Position numbers and translations under genes: made by a program. The notes beneath the pieces are model-generated. The model had not been told where the DNA came from and ran no database searches. It worked only from the letters and a program-made list of their open reading frames with translations. DNA of 64,000 bases from JAYREN01 sp963663375. Its GTDB lineage: Bacteria > Acidobacteriota > Holophagae > Holophagales > Holophagaceae. Shown here one piece after another: positions 7,522-16,659 of the stretch (its first letter is position 1; each line of letters begins with the position of its first letter). The stretch covers positions 3,410,001 through 3,474,000 of the forward strand of contig OY760195.1 in the NCBI GenBank assembly GCA_963663375.1, read 5' to 3'.

Positions 7522-8424
7522 ATGGTTCCCCTCCTATCCGTCGTTGAGCCCGCGCCTTCCCTGTTTCTGGATCTCCGGGTCGAACCCGAAGAGGCACGCA
7601 GCATCCTCCGCCCCCAGCGAGATGATCGGTACGGCTTTGGGTTCGCCCTGAGTCCCTACCGGGGCTGCGCCCACGGCTGCCAGTACTGCTACGTGCGGGA
7701 ATATCCCAACGCCCTCCACGCCACCGCAGACTGGGGGAAATGGTCCGCTCCCAAGCTCAACGCACCGGAACTGCTTTGGGCCCAGCGCCACCGACTCCAT
7801 GATCGGGCCGTCTTCCTGGCCACCGCCACCGATCCCTACCAGCCCCTCGAGAAGGAATTCCGCCTCACTCGGGGGTGTCTGGAGGTCCTGCTGAAGTGCC
7901 CCACCACCCGGGTCCTGGTGCATACCCGATCGCCTTTGATCCTCCAGGATCTGGCGCTCCTGCAGGAATTCGGAGCGCGCCTGACCGTAGGGTTCTCCAT
8001 TCCCACCGATGACGACACGGTGCGGCAGGTGGTCGAACCCAAGGCGCCTCCCATTCCCAGCCGGTGGGCGGCGGTGGAACGCCTTAGCGCCGCGGGGGTC
8101 CAGGTAGGGGTCTCCGCCACGCCCCTCATGGCTGTGGCCGATGCCCAGGCCTTTGCCCGACGGGCCAGACTGAGTGGCGCCGGCAGTGCCTGGGTGGGGG
8201 GGCTCCGGCTCCTGAAGAATGATCCCTTCTATCAGGTGCTGGCCCACCACGGCTGGCTGCATGTGCTGGACAAGGCCTACCAGTCGGAGGTCCGGGAAGC
8301 CCTGCGGGCGGCCATGCCGCCTTCCGTACGCCGGGGTCGGAGGGTGCCGGCCAGCCCCAAGGTGGGGGATTGCCCACGGGGGAGCATGGGTTTCCTTCAG
8401 CCCATGCTCTTTGACGGGATCTGA
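7522..8424 (+). CDS. Radical SAM protein, SplB/Rv2578c-like
   Basis: 300 residues. The cluster motif CAHGCQYC (Cys 49, 53, 56; CxxxCxxC) binds the S-adenosylmethionine [4Fe-4S] cluster. Before it is LSPYRGC, and after it ATATDPYQPLEKE and LTRGCLEVLL, a combination seen in radical SAM proteins annotated as spore-photolyase-like or Rv2578c-like. The C terminus is basic (RRGRRVPASPK). The substrate is unknown; a nucleic-acid role is a family guess, not shown here. No ribosome site precedes the ATG, but a promoter ends 6 bases upstream. It is followed by dnaX on the same strand. Confidence 0.82.
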   Translation: MVPLLSVVEPAPSLFLDLRVEPEEARSILRPQRDDRYGFGFALSPYRGCAHGCQYCYVREYPNALHATADWGKWSAPKLNAPELLWAQRHRLHDRAVFLATATDPYQPLEKEFRLTRGCLEVLLKCPTTRVLVHTRSPLILQDLALLQEFGARLTVGFSIPTDDDTVRQVVEPKAPPIPSRWAAVERLSAAGVQVGVSATPLMAVADAQAFARRARLSGAGSAWVGGLRLLKNDPFYQVLAHHGWLHVLDKAYQSEVREALRAAMPPSVRRGRRVPASPKVGDCPRGSMGFLQPMLFDGI

Positions 8425-8430
8425 TCCCGT
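8414..8430 (+). terminator. Near-perfect palindrome at the end of the radical SAM gene
   Basis: ACGGGATC and GATCCCGT flank a single T, with the TGA stop codon inside the palindrome, and GGGCCCGTTTT follows. It could act as a weak intrinsic terminator between this gene and dnaX. The T tract is short, so this is uncertain. Confidence 0.3.
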
Positions 8431-8472
8431 GGGCCCGTTTTGGACCAACAGTCGTGGGACAATGGCCCTTCC

Positions 8473-10080
8473 ATGACGACGCTCGCCCTCAAATACCGTC
8501 CCCGTCTCCTCTCCGATCTGGTCGGCCAGGAAGCCAGTGTCCGTGCGTTGAGCAACGCCCTCCGGCGCGCCCAGGCTTCCGGTCGGATTCATCACCAGGC
8601 CTTCCTCTTCGCCGGAGTTCGCGGCACGGGCAAGACCAGCATGGCCCGCATCCTGGCCAGGGCCCTGAACTGCATGCAGGGGCCAACGCCGGAACCCTGC
8701 GGTGTCTGCGACGCGTGTGTGGCCGCCGAGCAGCCGGACCAGAACATGGATGTCATCGAGATCGACGCCGCTAGCCGCGCCTCGGTGGAGGATGCCCGGG
8801 CCCTGCGGGAGCAGGTGCAGACCCGCCCCGCCTTCTGCCGCTATCGCGTCTACATCATCGACGAAGTACACATGCTCAGCCGCAGCGCCTTTGATGCGCT
8901 GCTGAAGATCCTGGAAGAACCCCCCGCCCATGCCGTCTTCGTGCTGGCCACCACGGAACTGCAGGACGTGCCGGACACCATCAAGAGCCGAGTGCAGATC
9001 TATCCCTTCCGCCTCATTCCCGTGGGACTCATCGAAGGCCGCCTCAAGCATGTCTGTGACCAGGAGGGGGTCGCCTTCGACGAAGGCTCCCTGAGGCTGC
9101 TGGCAGAGGCCGGGCAGGGCTCCATGCGCGACGCGCTGACCACCCTGGATCGCGTCATCGCCGCCGGGGATGGCAGGGTGCTCGAGGCCGTGGTTCGCGA
9201 GCAGTTGGGCATCGTGCCCGCAGTGCGCGTGCAGAGCGTGCTCGAGGCCATTCTGGGGGGAGATCCCGCCAGGGTGCTCGACGAGTGTCAGGCCCTGGCC
9301 TCACTGGGCACCGACTGGACGAGTTTCTGGCGGGAGCTGATGTTGGCCTTCCGGGATCGGCTGGAGGCCGAGGTGCGCAGCAATCCGGGCCCTCAGGAGA
9401 TTCTCCGCCTCGCCCGGATGCTTCATCTGCTCCTGCAGCGGGAGCGGGACCTACGGGATTCCAGCCTGCCCCAGGTCGTCGTAGAGCTGGCCCTCGTCAC
9501 CGCAGCCCAACTGCCCCACTTGGCGCCCCTGGATTCCCTGTTGCGGACGGGCGTAGCCGCCGGACCGCCCCCCAGTGGGAGGCCCAGCCGCCCTGAGGCG
9601 GGGACCGCGACCCGGGCGGCGGATCCCCAGACCCTTCAGCCCGGAACCAGCCGTCCTGTCGCGGCCACTCCCGTCGAGTCTCCCTCGACTGTCCAGCTTC
9701 AGCCCGTCTCCGATCCGGGGAACCTGGAGGAACTCCGCCGGGCCGCCACCGAGGCCCTGAAGGCCGTTCCGGGCGGACTCCCGCGCACCCTGAGCAGCCT
9801 TCCGCACATGGCCCGCAGTCTGAGCTTCGACGGCCATCTGCTCCAGTTCTTCTTCCCACCCAATGTCCGCAATACCGTGCAGAGTTTCGAGCGCGAACTG
9901 GCGAACCCGCACCTGCTGGAAACCCTGCGCAGGGTGTTGCCGGGGCTTTCCCGAATCGGAGTCACCTTCGACGCGGATCGGCACGAGCGCCCCGAGGAAA
10001 TCCTTAGGGGCGACGAGGCGTTCCAGAGGCTGCTCCTGGAAACCCAGGGGGAAGTGCTCGAGGTTCGGCGGGTGGAGTAG
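8473..10080 (+). CDS. dnaX: DNA polymerase III subunit gamma/tau
   Basis: Clamp-loader ATPase of the replicative polymerase. 535 residues from the ATG at 8473. The AAA+ module shows LKYRPRLLSDLVGQE, Walker A GVRGTGKTS, a four-cysteine zinc module (CMQ..CGVCDAC), Walker B IIDEVHMLS and sensor LATTELQDVPDTIKSR. The linker (about 365-420) is Pro/Thr/Ser rich. The C-terminal domain resembles tau, with a LQFFFPPN strand. A TTG at 8440 in frame would add an unsupported N-terminal extension ahead of the family-conserved MTTLALKYRP start. I did not find an obvious slippery frameshift site for a separate gamma product. It is convergent with the MFS gene. Confidence 0.94.
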   Translation: MTTLALKYRPRLLSDLVGQEASVRALSNALRRAQASGRIHHQAFLFAGVRGTGKTSMARILARALNCMQGPTPEPCGVCDACVAAEQPDQNMDVIEIDAASRASVEDARALREQVQTRPAFCRYRVYIIDEVHMLSRSAFDALLKILEEPPAHAVFVLATTELQDVPDTIKSRVQIYPFRLIPVGLIEGRLKHVCDQEGVAFDEGSLRLLAEAGQGSMRDALTTLDRVIAAGDGRVLEAVVREQLGIVPAVRVQSVLEAILGGDPARVLDECQALASLGTDWTSFWRELMLAFRDRLEAEVRSNPGPQEILRLARMLHLLLQRERDLRDSSLPQVVVELALVTAAQLPHLAPLDSLLRTGVAAGPPPSGRPSRPEAGTATRAADPQTLQPGTSRPVAATPVESPSTVQLQPVSDPGNLEELRRAATEALKAVPGGLPRTLSSLPHMARSLSFDGHLLQFFFPPNVRNTVQSFERELANPHLLETLRRVLPGLSRIGVTFDADRHERPEEILRGDEAFQRLLLETQGEVLEVRRVE

Positions 10081-10104
10081 GCCCTTCGGGGCGGGCCCAA
10101 CCCC

Positions 10105-11376
10105 TCAGATGGCTTCTTCGACGATTCCCGGGCGGCGGGGGAGCGTGAACGCCAGGATGAGGGCCGCTGCGATCACTCCCGAGGCCACCCAGTAGGAGGC
10201 CGTGTAGCCCCACCGCGCAAAGACCAGGGTGCCCAGGGCGGGGCCGAGAATGCGGCCGATCCCGGAGACGGCGTTGAGCACGCCGAAGAGGCCGCCCTGA
10301 TCCGCAGCCGGGGTGAGCTGGCTGGCCAGGGCGCTGGTGGCGGTGTTGTTCATGCCCGATCCCCAGGCGAGGGGGACCATGACGAGCAGGAAGGGCCATT
10401 TCCAGGGAGCCGAGGGCAGGAAGGGCAGGGCGAGGGCCATGAGGGCGAGGCCGCCGAGCAGGGCGTAGCGCTCGGGGATGCGCTTGGCCACGACCCGCAC
10501 CAGGCCCCCCTGGTAGAGCACGATGAGGATGCCAATGAACCCGAAGAGGAAGCCCACCTCCCGCTGCCCGAAATTGAAGCGCTGATTCACCAGCAGGCTG
10601 TAGGTGCCCTCCATCATGGCGAAGCCCGTCATGGCCAGCAGGGCGATCACCAGCAACTGGGGCATGCCCGGGCGCTCGAGGGCCGTGAACAGGGCGTGGC
10701 CCCGCTTTTCTTCCTGGCGGGCGTTCTTGCGGGCCTCGGGGCTGAGGGTCTCCGGCAGCCAGACGATGACGAAGAAGGAGGCCAGCAGGGAGAGCCCGGC
10801 GGCCACCAGGAAGGGCAGCTGCCAGCCGTGCTCGCTGGCCAGGCGCAGGCCCAGGCCGGAGGTGGCCAGGGTGCCCCCCAGGAAGGGGCCCAGCACGAAG
10901 CCCAGACCGAAGGCGGCGCCGATGAGGCCCATGGCCTTGGAGCGGTCCTTGGGGGGCGTGAGATCCGCCATGGCCGCCTGAGCCACGGAAATGTTGCCGC
11001 CGGTAACGCCATCCAGGATGCGGGCCGCAAGCACCCACTCGAAGCGCCCCGTCATGGCCAGCACGAGATAGCCCAGGGCCGAGCCCAGCAGGGAAATCCA
11101 GAGGACCGGGCGGCGGCCCACCAGGTCTGAAAGCCGCCCCAGCACGGGCGTTGCCAGAAATTGCATGACCGAAAAGCTGACGAAGGCGGCCCCGGCCCAG
11201 AAGGCGCCCGGCGTCTGCAGGCCCAGGGCATTATTCACCCAGATCATCCACTCCGAAGGGTGGGCGGCCAGGGTCTTGGCGTAGATGGGCAAAAGCGGAA
11301 TGACGATTCCGAAGCCGAGCAGGTCCACCATGACGGTGAAAAACACAGCCATCTGGGCCCGTTTGGATGGCTGCAT
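10105..11376 (-). CDS. MFS transporter, TetA/DHA1-type drug exporter
   Basis: 423 residues with about 12 hydrophobic helices. Typical MFS signatures are present: VDLLGFGIVIPLLPIYAK in helix 1, the GRLSDLVGRRPVL loop 2-3 motif and GLGFVLGPFLGG in helix 5. This arrangement fits the DHA1 group (TetA/MdtG-like), proton-driven efflux of drugs or metabolites across the inner membrane. The substrate cannot be predicted. Start ATG at 11376 has GGAGG 5 bases upstream; a GTG at 11388 is in frame but lies over that ribosome site. It is transcribed after the hybrid kinase on the same strand, with 49 bases between. Confidence 0.85.
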   Translation of the reverse strand: MQPSKRAQMAVFFTVMVDLLGFGIVIPLLPIYAKTLAAHPSEWMIWVNNALGLQTPGAFWAGAAFVSFSVMQFLATPVLGRLSDLVGRRPVLWISLLGSALGYLVLAMTGRFEWVLAARILDGVTGGNISVAQAAMADLTPPKDRSKAMGLIGAAFGLGFVLGPFLGGTLATSGLGLRLASEHGWQLPFLVAAGLSLLASFFVIVWLPETLSPEARKNARQEEKRGHALFTALERPGMPQLLVIALLAMTGFAMMEGTYSLLVNQRFNFGQREVGFLFGFIGILIVLYQGGLVRVVAKRIPERYALLGGLALMALALPFLPSAPWKWPFLLVMVPLAWGSGMNNTATSALASQLTPAADQGGLFGVLNAVSGIGRILGPALGTLVFARWGYTASYWVASGVIAAALILAFTLPRRPGIVEEAI

Positions 11377-11425
11377 GCCTACCTCCACGTAAATACCCTA
11401 CCAGGATTGTCGGAATTGCGCGGGG

Positions 11426-14400
11426 CTATCCCAGCAGCGTCTGCACGGTCTGTCGGAGTCTGGCCAGGAGGTAGGGCTTCTGCAGAAAGGCCAGCCCCGG
11501 TTCGGCGGCAAGGTTCTGGATGAACTCCTGGTCGCTGTAACCGCTGGAGAGAATGACGGGGAGGTCTGGGCGCAGAAGGCGGAAGGCGCGCAGGGCTTCA
11601 CGACCATCCATGCGTGGCATGGTGAGATCCAGGAGGACCAGGTCAAAGCGATTGGGGCTCTGAGTGAAGATGTTCACGGCCTCCATCCCATCCCGGGCCT
11701 CGGTGGTCTTGAAGCCCAGCGCCGTGAGAGCCTTGGCTGCAAACTCCAGCACCATGGGCTCGTCATCCACCACCAGGGCTTCTCCCGTGAAAGGTTGGTT
11801 GGATACGGTCTCCGAGGAGCTTACGCGCTCGGGTTCTTCCGCGCCCATCGGCAGGAGGATTCGGAAGGTCGAGCCTTTGTCCGGCTGGCTGTGGATTTGA
11901 AGGCCAGCCTTGTGCCCACGCAGGATGCCGAGCATGGCGGAGAGTCCCAGGCCCCGGCCCGCGGCCTTGGTCGAAAAGAAGGGGTCGAAGATCCGTTCGA
12001 TCACCTCCGGGCCCATCCCGCACCCTGAGTCCCTTACTTCGAGTACGGCGTAGGGCCCTGGGACGAGGGTCTGGCCTGGATTGGCCGCAGGGAAGGCGCC
12101 CGCCTTCACTTCCTGGATGAGCGTGGTCACCGAGATGAGCCCTTCGGCCTCCCCGATGGCATCGGCTGCGTTGGTCACGAGATTCATCACCACCTGGTGA
12201 ACCTGAGTGCCGTCGGCTTCGATGGGCAGCGCCTCCGGGTGCAGTCTCAGGTCCAGGGTCGTCTTCTTCGAGATGGAGACCTGCATGAGGTGAGTCATCT
12301 CCTTAACCAGGGCGTTCAGATCGTGGTGTTCGACGACGAACCGCCCCTTCCCGCTGTACGCGAGCATCTGCTTGCTAAGATCCGCCGCGCGGAGCACCGT
12401 TTTCTCGACATTCTCGAGTAGGGGCAGGGCCTCGGAATCCGCCGGAAGCCGCATCTGCGCCAGGTTCAGGTTTCCCAGGATGGCCGTGAGCAGGTTGTTG
12501 AAATCGTGGGCGATGCCTCCGGCCAGGACGCCGAGACTCTCGAGCTTCTGGGCCTGGCGCAGGCTGCCCTCGGCCAGACGGCGCTCGGTAACGTCCTGGA
12601 TGAGGCCATTGGCACCAAGGTAGTTGCCCTTGGCATCGACAATGGGTGTGACGTTCACCAGGATCTGGCGGCGCTCCCGATTGGGGCGCCAGATCGAAAG
12701 TTCGTAGGTTTCTTTCTGACCGCTCATCCGGTGTCTGGTGCGCCCCGGGATTCTTTGGAGATCCTCGGGATCAACGAACTCCCGGAGGTTGCGGCCCACG
12801 AGCTGGCCTTCCCCCACGCCGAAAATCTGCTCGGCCGCGGGGTTGGCGAAGGTGAAGGTCTCGTTGGCGTCCACGAGGCCGAAACCCTCCCCCAGCTTGT
12901 CGAGCAGATCGCGGAATTTCTGCTCACTCTCCTGAAGCGAACGCCGGGCCCGCTCGCGATCCGTGACGTCCGTTGATACGCCGATGACGGACTCCACGAG
13001 GCCACCTTCTCCCAGCACCGGTGAGAGCCTGGTATCGAAGATCAGGCCCCGCACTTCCAGGTAGGCTCGGCAGGCCTCGCCCGCTAGGGCCTTCTTGAGG
13101 GCCGCCAGCGTACTTGGGGATTCGCGATACATCTCAAGCGCCGAAAGGCCGATCACCTGGCCGGGCTGAAGACCGAGCAGCGCCAGGCCGCGCCCTTCAG
13201 AGAGCATGAAGCGGCCTTCCGGATCCAACTGGAAGATCACGGCCTGACTGTTGTTCAGCACCCCGTGGAGGCGCTGGGCCGTTCGTTTCAGATCATCCTG
13301 CGCGGACTTGAGTTCGGATATGTCGGTGAGGGTGGCGAACACACGCCACGGTCTTTCTTCGCCAGCGGAGAATTCAGGAATGGCGCTGACCACGATCCAT
13401 CGGTGCCGCCCTTCCTGGGGGTGGAAGACTCCCATGACGACACCTTCGACCGGCTGGCCCGTGCGCAGGGCCACCATGGTGGGGTGCTCCTCGCCGGGAA
13501 AGGGGGTGCCGTCCTCGTGGATGCAGCCCCAGCGGGGATCCGTGGAGGTCCGCCCCATCATCTGGTCTGGGCTCAGACCCAGGATCTTCTCCGCCGCGGA
13601 GTTGGCGGACACCACATGCCCCTCGGCATCCTGATAGACCACCCCCTGCGCCATGGTGAAGAAGAGGGTGCGGTACTGCTCCTCCTGTTTGCGCAGGGCC
13701 GCGGCGGTCGCCTGCTCCTTGCTGATGTCTCGCCCCAGCGCCACGAGCCCCTTGCGTGACCCGTCGGCCTCGAAAAGGGGGATCTTGAAGACATCGAAGC
13801 GTCTGGGCTCTCCGCTGGGGTCGGGCAGGAGCTCTTCCATCCTGGAAATGGAACCCTTCTGCCAGGTTGCTTCGTCGGATTGCTGGCAGGAGGAAAAGGC
13901 CTCGCGGAACAATGGTTGGAGTTCAGCCAGTTCAGCCTCTCCTTTCCCCTGGTAGGGAAGCCCTTCGAGGTGGAAAACCTCGAGCCCAGAGTTGTTCATT
14001 TCGAGCCAGCGCCCAGCGCCGTCCTTGAAGCAGACGAAATCCGGCATGGCGTTGATGAGCGCGCGCAACCGCTCTTCGGTCTCGCGAATCCCTTGCTCCA
14101 CTCGCCGTCGCTCACTGATGTCCCGCACGATGTTCAGGACGGCCACCACATGCCCGTTTCCATCCAGAACCGGGCTCAGGATGGTCTCCAGGCGTTGGAA
14201 CTCGCCGTTCCCCAAGTCCAGAGTCTCTTCTGCCCGGATCTCCCGACGCTCCCGGATCACGCTTGAAAGACGGGCCTCGAAGGGATCACCGATGGTCTTG
14301 GGGAGGCCTAGTTCTCTCCAGGTGTGCCCTCCCATTTCTCCAGGGGCCCGCCCCGAAAATGCGGCGGCTGAGGCATTTGCGAAGAAAAAACGGCCGTCGG

Positions 14401-14488
14401 TGCCATAGACGATGACCCTGTCCGGCGAGGTCGCGAGCAGGGCCTCCAGCAGGGGGTACGAAACCTCTATGGCTCGGTTAATGTCCAT
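11426..14488 (-). CDS. Multi-PAS hybrid sensor histidine kinase/response regulator
   Basis: 1020 residues with no transmembrane helices, so a cytoplasmic sensor. Five PAS-like domains occupy about 10-125, 140-255, 268-390, 405-510 and 522-635, each ending in an (R/T)DI(S/T)-type linker. HisKA follows, with H661 in AGGIAHDFNNLL. HATPase_c has the N box (N773), G1 DSGCGMG and G2 GRGLGLS. A C-terminal receiver domain (905-1018) has acidic residues in VVDDE, phospho-acceptor D954 and K1004. It would autophosphorylate on H661 and pass phosphate to its own receiver. No partner regulator or phosphotransfer protein adjoins it. A GTG start at 14527 would add 13 residues; ATG 14488 is preferred. Confidence 0.9.
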   Translation of the reverse strand: MDINRAIEVSYPLLEALLATSPDRVIVYGTDGRFFFANASAAAFSGRAPGEMGGHTWRELGLPKTIGDPFEARLSSVIRERREIRAEETLDLGNGEFQRLETILSPVLDGNGHVVAVLNIVRDISERRRVEQGIRETEERLRALINAMPDFVCFKDGAGRWLEMNNSGLEVFHLEGLPYQGKGEAELAELQPLFREAFSSCQQSDEATWQKGSISRMEELLPDPSGEPRRFDVFKIPLFEADGSRKGLVALGRDISKEQATAAALRKQEEQYRTLFFTMAQGVVYQDAEGHVVSANSAAEKILGLSPDQMMGRTSTDPRWGCIHEDGTPFPGEEHPTMVALRTGQPVEGVVMGVFHPQEGRHRWIVVSAIPEFSAGEERPWRVFATLTDISELKSAQDDLKRTAQRLHGVLNNSQAVIFQLDPEGRFMLSEGRGLALLGLQPGQVIGLSALEMYRESPSTLAALKKALAGEACRAYLEVRGLIFDTRLSPVLGEGGLVESVIGVSTDVTDRERARRSLQESEQKFRDLLDKLGEGFGLVDANETFTFANPAAEQIFGVGEGQLVGRNLREFVDPEDLQRIPGRTRHRMSGQKETYELSIWRPNRERRQILVNVTPIVDAKGNYLGANGLIQDVTERRLAEGSLRQAQKLESLGVLAGGIAHDFNNLLTAILGNLNLAQMRLPADSEALPLLENVEKTVLRAADLSKQMLAYSGKGRFVVEHHDLNALVKEMTHLMQVSISKKTTLDLRLHPEALPIEADGTQVHQVVMNLVTNAADAIGEAEGLISVTTLIQEVKAGAFPAANPGQTLVPGPYAVLEVRDSGCGMGPEVIERIFDPFFSTKAAGRGLGLSAMLGILRGHKAGLQIHSQPDKGSTFRILLPMGAEEPERVSSSETVSNQPFTGEALVVDDEPMVLEFAAKALTALGFKTTEARDGMEAVNIFTQSPNRFDLVLLDLTMPRMDGREALRAFRLLRPDLPVILSSGYSDQEFIQNLAAEPGLAFLQKPYLLARLRQTVQTLLG

Positions 14489-14560
14489 CTGGGAGTAACC
14501 CTGGGCGGATGGTGTTGGGAGCAACACTACTCTATCGGCGGCTCGGTACCCTGCTGAAGA

Positions 14561-15394
14561 TCAGATCTCCCAGCATTGCCAATGGGGGTGATTCTTTCGG
14601 ATCCGCTCAGCCGCGAGGGCTCGGGCCTCGCCGGTGGGATAGCGGGCCGCCCAGCAGGCCCCCGAGCCGCAGAGCAGCGGCTCCCCGTCGCTTTCGACCA
14701 GGGCGGCGCGCACATCCGCCAGGGGCGGGCAGACCCAGATGGCCGCGCCGGTAAGATCATTGCGCCAGGGCGGGGCCGCGCCTTCGGCGAGACTGGGGCA
14801 GGGCTCGGGCATGGGATAGCCCACGCTCTGAATGGCCCGGTACACGCTGGGGGTTGCTACGTGGAGCCCCGGATGCAACAGGAGCAGGGGCTCCAGGAGC
14901 AGAGGACGCAGGGGGTGCACCCGCTCGCCCCGGCCCAGGCCCAGCACCGTACCGCCCAGGAGGAAGAGGGGCACATCGCTGCCCAGCACCGCGGCCAGAC
15001 CCAGCAGGGTGCTTGGCGGCAGGCCGAGATCGAAGAGCTGGTTGCCCAGTTTCAGCGCTGCCGCCGCATCGCTGCTGCCACCCCCCAGCCCTGCACCGTG
15101 GGGGATGCGCTTTTCGAGAGTGAGGCGCGCAGGTAGTTCACGTCCGGCCTCCCGCTCCAGCAATCGCCAGGCGCGGATCACCAGATTGGACTCGTCCACC
15201 CCGAGCCCCTCGGCGGTGGGGCCCGTGAGCTCAAGGGAAAGCCGCTCGGCGGGCGCGCCTTCCAGCACATCCGTGAGGGCCTCCACGCCTTCGAGCACCG
15301 TGGTCACCAGTTCCAGTTCGTGGAAGCCGTCGGGCCGCCGACCGAGCACGGCCAGGAAGCGGTTCAGTTTGGCGGGCGCGAGCACTGTCAACAC
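14561..15394 (-). CDS. ispE: 4-diphosphocytidyl-2-C-methyl-D-erythritol kinase
   Basis: GHMP kinase of the MEP isoprenoid pathway; phosphorylates CDP-methylerythritol with ATP. About 277 residues. The start LTVLAPAKLNRFLAVLGRR and the DGFHELELV segment are IspE signatures, followed by the ATP loop in IPHGAGLGGGSSDAAAAL and a C-terminal LLCGSGACW motif. The start is uncertain: GTG at 15394 fits the family N terminus and lies just past a dispersed repeat; TTG 15391 and GTG 15385 are close alternatives. Longer in-frame starts would run through the repeat and are not credible. It is downstream of map. ispD lies elsewhere in the window at 42.9 kb. Confidence 0.88.
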   Translation of the reverse strand: MLTVLAPAKLNRFLAVLGRRPDGFHELELVTTVLEGVEALTDVLEGAPAERLSLELTGPTAEGLGVDESNLVIRAWRLLEREAGRELPARLTLEKRIPHGAGLGGGSSDAAAALKLGNQLFDLGLPPSTLLGLAAVLGSDVPLFLLGGTVLGLGRGERVHPLRPLLLEPLLLLHPGLHVATPSVYRAIQSVGYPMPEPCPSLAEGAAPPWRNDLTGAAIWVCPPLADVRAALVESDGEPLLCGSGACWAARYPTGEARALAAERIRKNHPHWQCWEI

Positions 15395-15404
15395 GGCAGA
15401 CGTG

Positions 15405-15492
15405 ATGGCCGGGCTTTGCCTGGCCAGCACGTGGGGGAGTTCGAGGGGGGACGCAGAGGGCGCGAAGCGACCGGGCGGTCCCCCCTCGTTCA
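15405..15492 (-). repeat. Dispersed two-hairpin repeat, copy 2
   Basis: Hairpin one pairs tggccgggc with gcctggcca (one mismatch) near 15405-15425. Hairpin two pairs cgaggggggac (15442-15452) with gtcccccctcg (15478-15488), a perfect 11-bp stem. It starts 3 bases after the map stop codon and lies between map and ispE. It is the best-formed of the three copies. Confidence 0.75.
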
Positions 15493-15494
15493 GA

Positions 15495-16292
15495 TTAGAG
15501 ACCATCTTCCAGCTCGAACTCGGGATCGGGATAGCTGAGGATCTCGGGACCATCCTTGGTGATGGCCACGGCGTGCTCGAACTGGGCACTCCACTTGCCA
15601 TCGGCGGTGCGCACGGTCCAGCCGTCGGGCTCCACCAGGCAGCGCTGGGAGCCCATGTTCAGGATGGGTTCGATGGTGATGACCATGCCCGGCTCCATGC
15701 GGAATCCCGTGCCGGGGCGCTGATCGGCGAAGACCACCTGGGGATCCTCGTGCAGCTCTCGACCCAGGCCGTGGCCGATGTATTCGCGCACCACGGAGTA
15801 GCCCCGCTCCTCGGCAAACTTCTGCACCGCCGTGGACATGTCGCCCAGACGATAGCCCACGCGGCAGTACTCGATGCCCAGGAACATGGCCATCTGGGTG
15901 GTCTGGAGGAGGACGCGGGCCTCCTCGCTGATCTTGCCCACGCCCACGGTCAGGCAGGTGTCGCCATGGAAGCCGTCCAGTTTGGCGCCGCAATCGATGG
16001 CGATGATGTCGCCCTCCTGCAGGGCGTAGTTGCTGGGGATGCCATGCACCACCCGGTCATTCACCGAGGTGCAGAGGGTGCCGGGAAAGCCGTGGTAGCC
16101 CTTGAAATTGGGCGTGCCGCCGTTTTTGCGGATGTAAGTCTCGGCGAGCTTGTCGATTTCCAGGAGCGTCGCGCCAGGCTTGGCGGCCCGGGCGGCCACC
16201 CGCAGGGCATTGGCGGCGAGGCGGCCCGCCTCCCGGAGCTTGTCGATCTCCCGGCGGCTCTTGTAGCGGATCTGTTCGCGTAGCGGTCCCAT
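15495..16292 (-). CDS. map: Type I methionine aminopeptidase
   Basis: Removes the initiator methionine from nascent proteins. 265 residues from ATG at 16292. Metal and substrate residues are visible in VVHGIPSNYALQEGDI, IAIDCGAKLDGFHGDTC (two Asp ligands), YIGHGLGRELHEDPQV (His), GMVITIEPI (Glu) and QFEHAVAI (Glu). It lacks an SH3-like N-terminal extension, so it is the simple type I form. It is divergent from the small lipoprotein gene at 16336, with about 43 bases between for both promoters. A dispersed repeat follows its stop codon before ispE. Confidence 0.94.
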   Translation of the reverse strand: MGPLREQIRYKSRREIDKLREAGRLAANALRVAARAAKPGATLLEIDKLAETYIRKNGGTPNFKGYHGFPGTLCTSVNDRVVHGIPSNYALQEGDIIAIDCGAKLDGFHGDTCLTVGVGKISEEARVLLQTTQMAMFLGIEYCRVGYRLGDMSTAVQKFAEERGYSVVREYIGHGLGRELHEDPQVVFADQRPGTGFRMEPGMVITIEPILNMGSQRCLVEPDGWTVRTADGKWSAQFEHAVAITKDGPEILSYPDPEFELEDGL

Positions 16293-16335
16293 AGCGGTCC
16301 AGGATAGCGCGGTAGAATCCGAGCTGGAGGACGGT

Positions 16336-16659
16336 ATGAAGATTCGCCATTTCCTGGTGGTGGGCATCCTGGTGCTGAGCGGGCTGGGCTGCAGCCGAGT
16401 GCCCCCCCGGCCCGCCAATGTCCCGGCCGAATCCTTCTACGTCGGAAAGCGCCGGGACGGGGTCTTCGTCCAGGTCGTTTCCAAGGAGATCATCGGCTGG
16501 CGGCTGAAGATCTATGGCCGCGACGGCAGTCTGAAGGGCGAGGGGCTCTATGTATTGCGGGGCATGGCCCGGGCGGAGCTCCTGCCCAAGGAGTTGGTTT
16601 CATTCGATGGCGAGGCCTTCCACCTGAGCGATGGCGGGTTGCTGGTGCCCCGGCGCTGA
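16336..16659 (+). CDS. Small putative lipoprotein of unknown function
   Basis: 107 residues. Residues 1-19 form a signal peptide ending in the lipobox LSGLGC (Cys 19), so the mature protein should be lipid-anchored. The rest is a small beta-rich domain with charged surface (VGKRRDGVFVQVVSKEI). I do not recognise a family. A GGAGG Shine-Dalgarno stands 5 bases before the ATG. Its stop codon overlaps the next start (TGATG), which argues for translational coupling with the 16659 gene. Confidence 0.65.
   Translation: MKIRHFLVVGILVLSGLGCSRVPPRPANVPAESFYVGKRRDGVFVQVVSKEIIGWRLKIYGRDGSLKGEGLYVLRGMARAELLPKELVSFDGEAFHLSDGGLLVPRR

Noticed and set aside
10072..10105. Terminator between dnaX and the MFS gene
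   Set aside because: Only a 4-5 bp GGCCC/GGGCC stem is present, with no T run; too weak to call.
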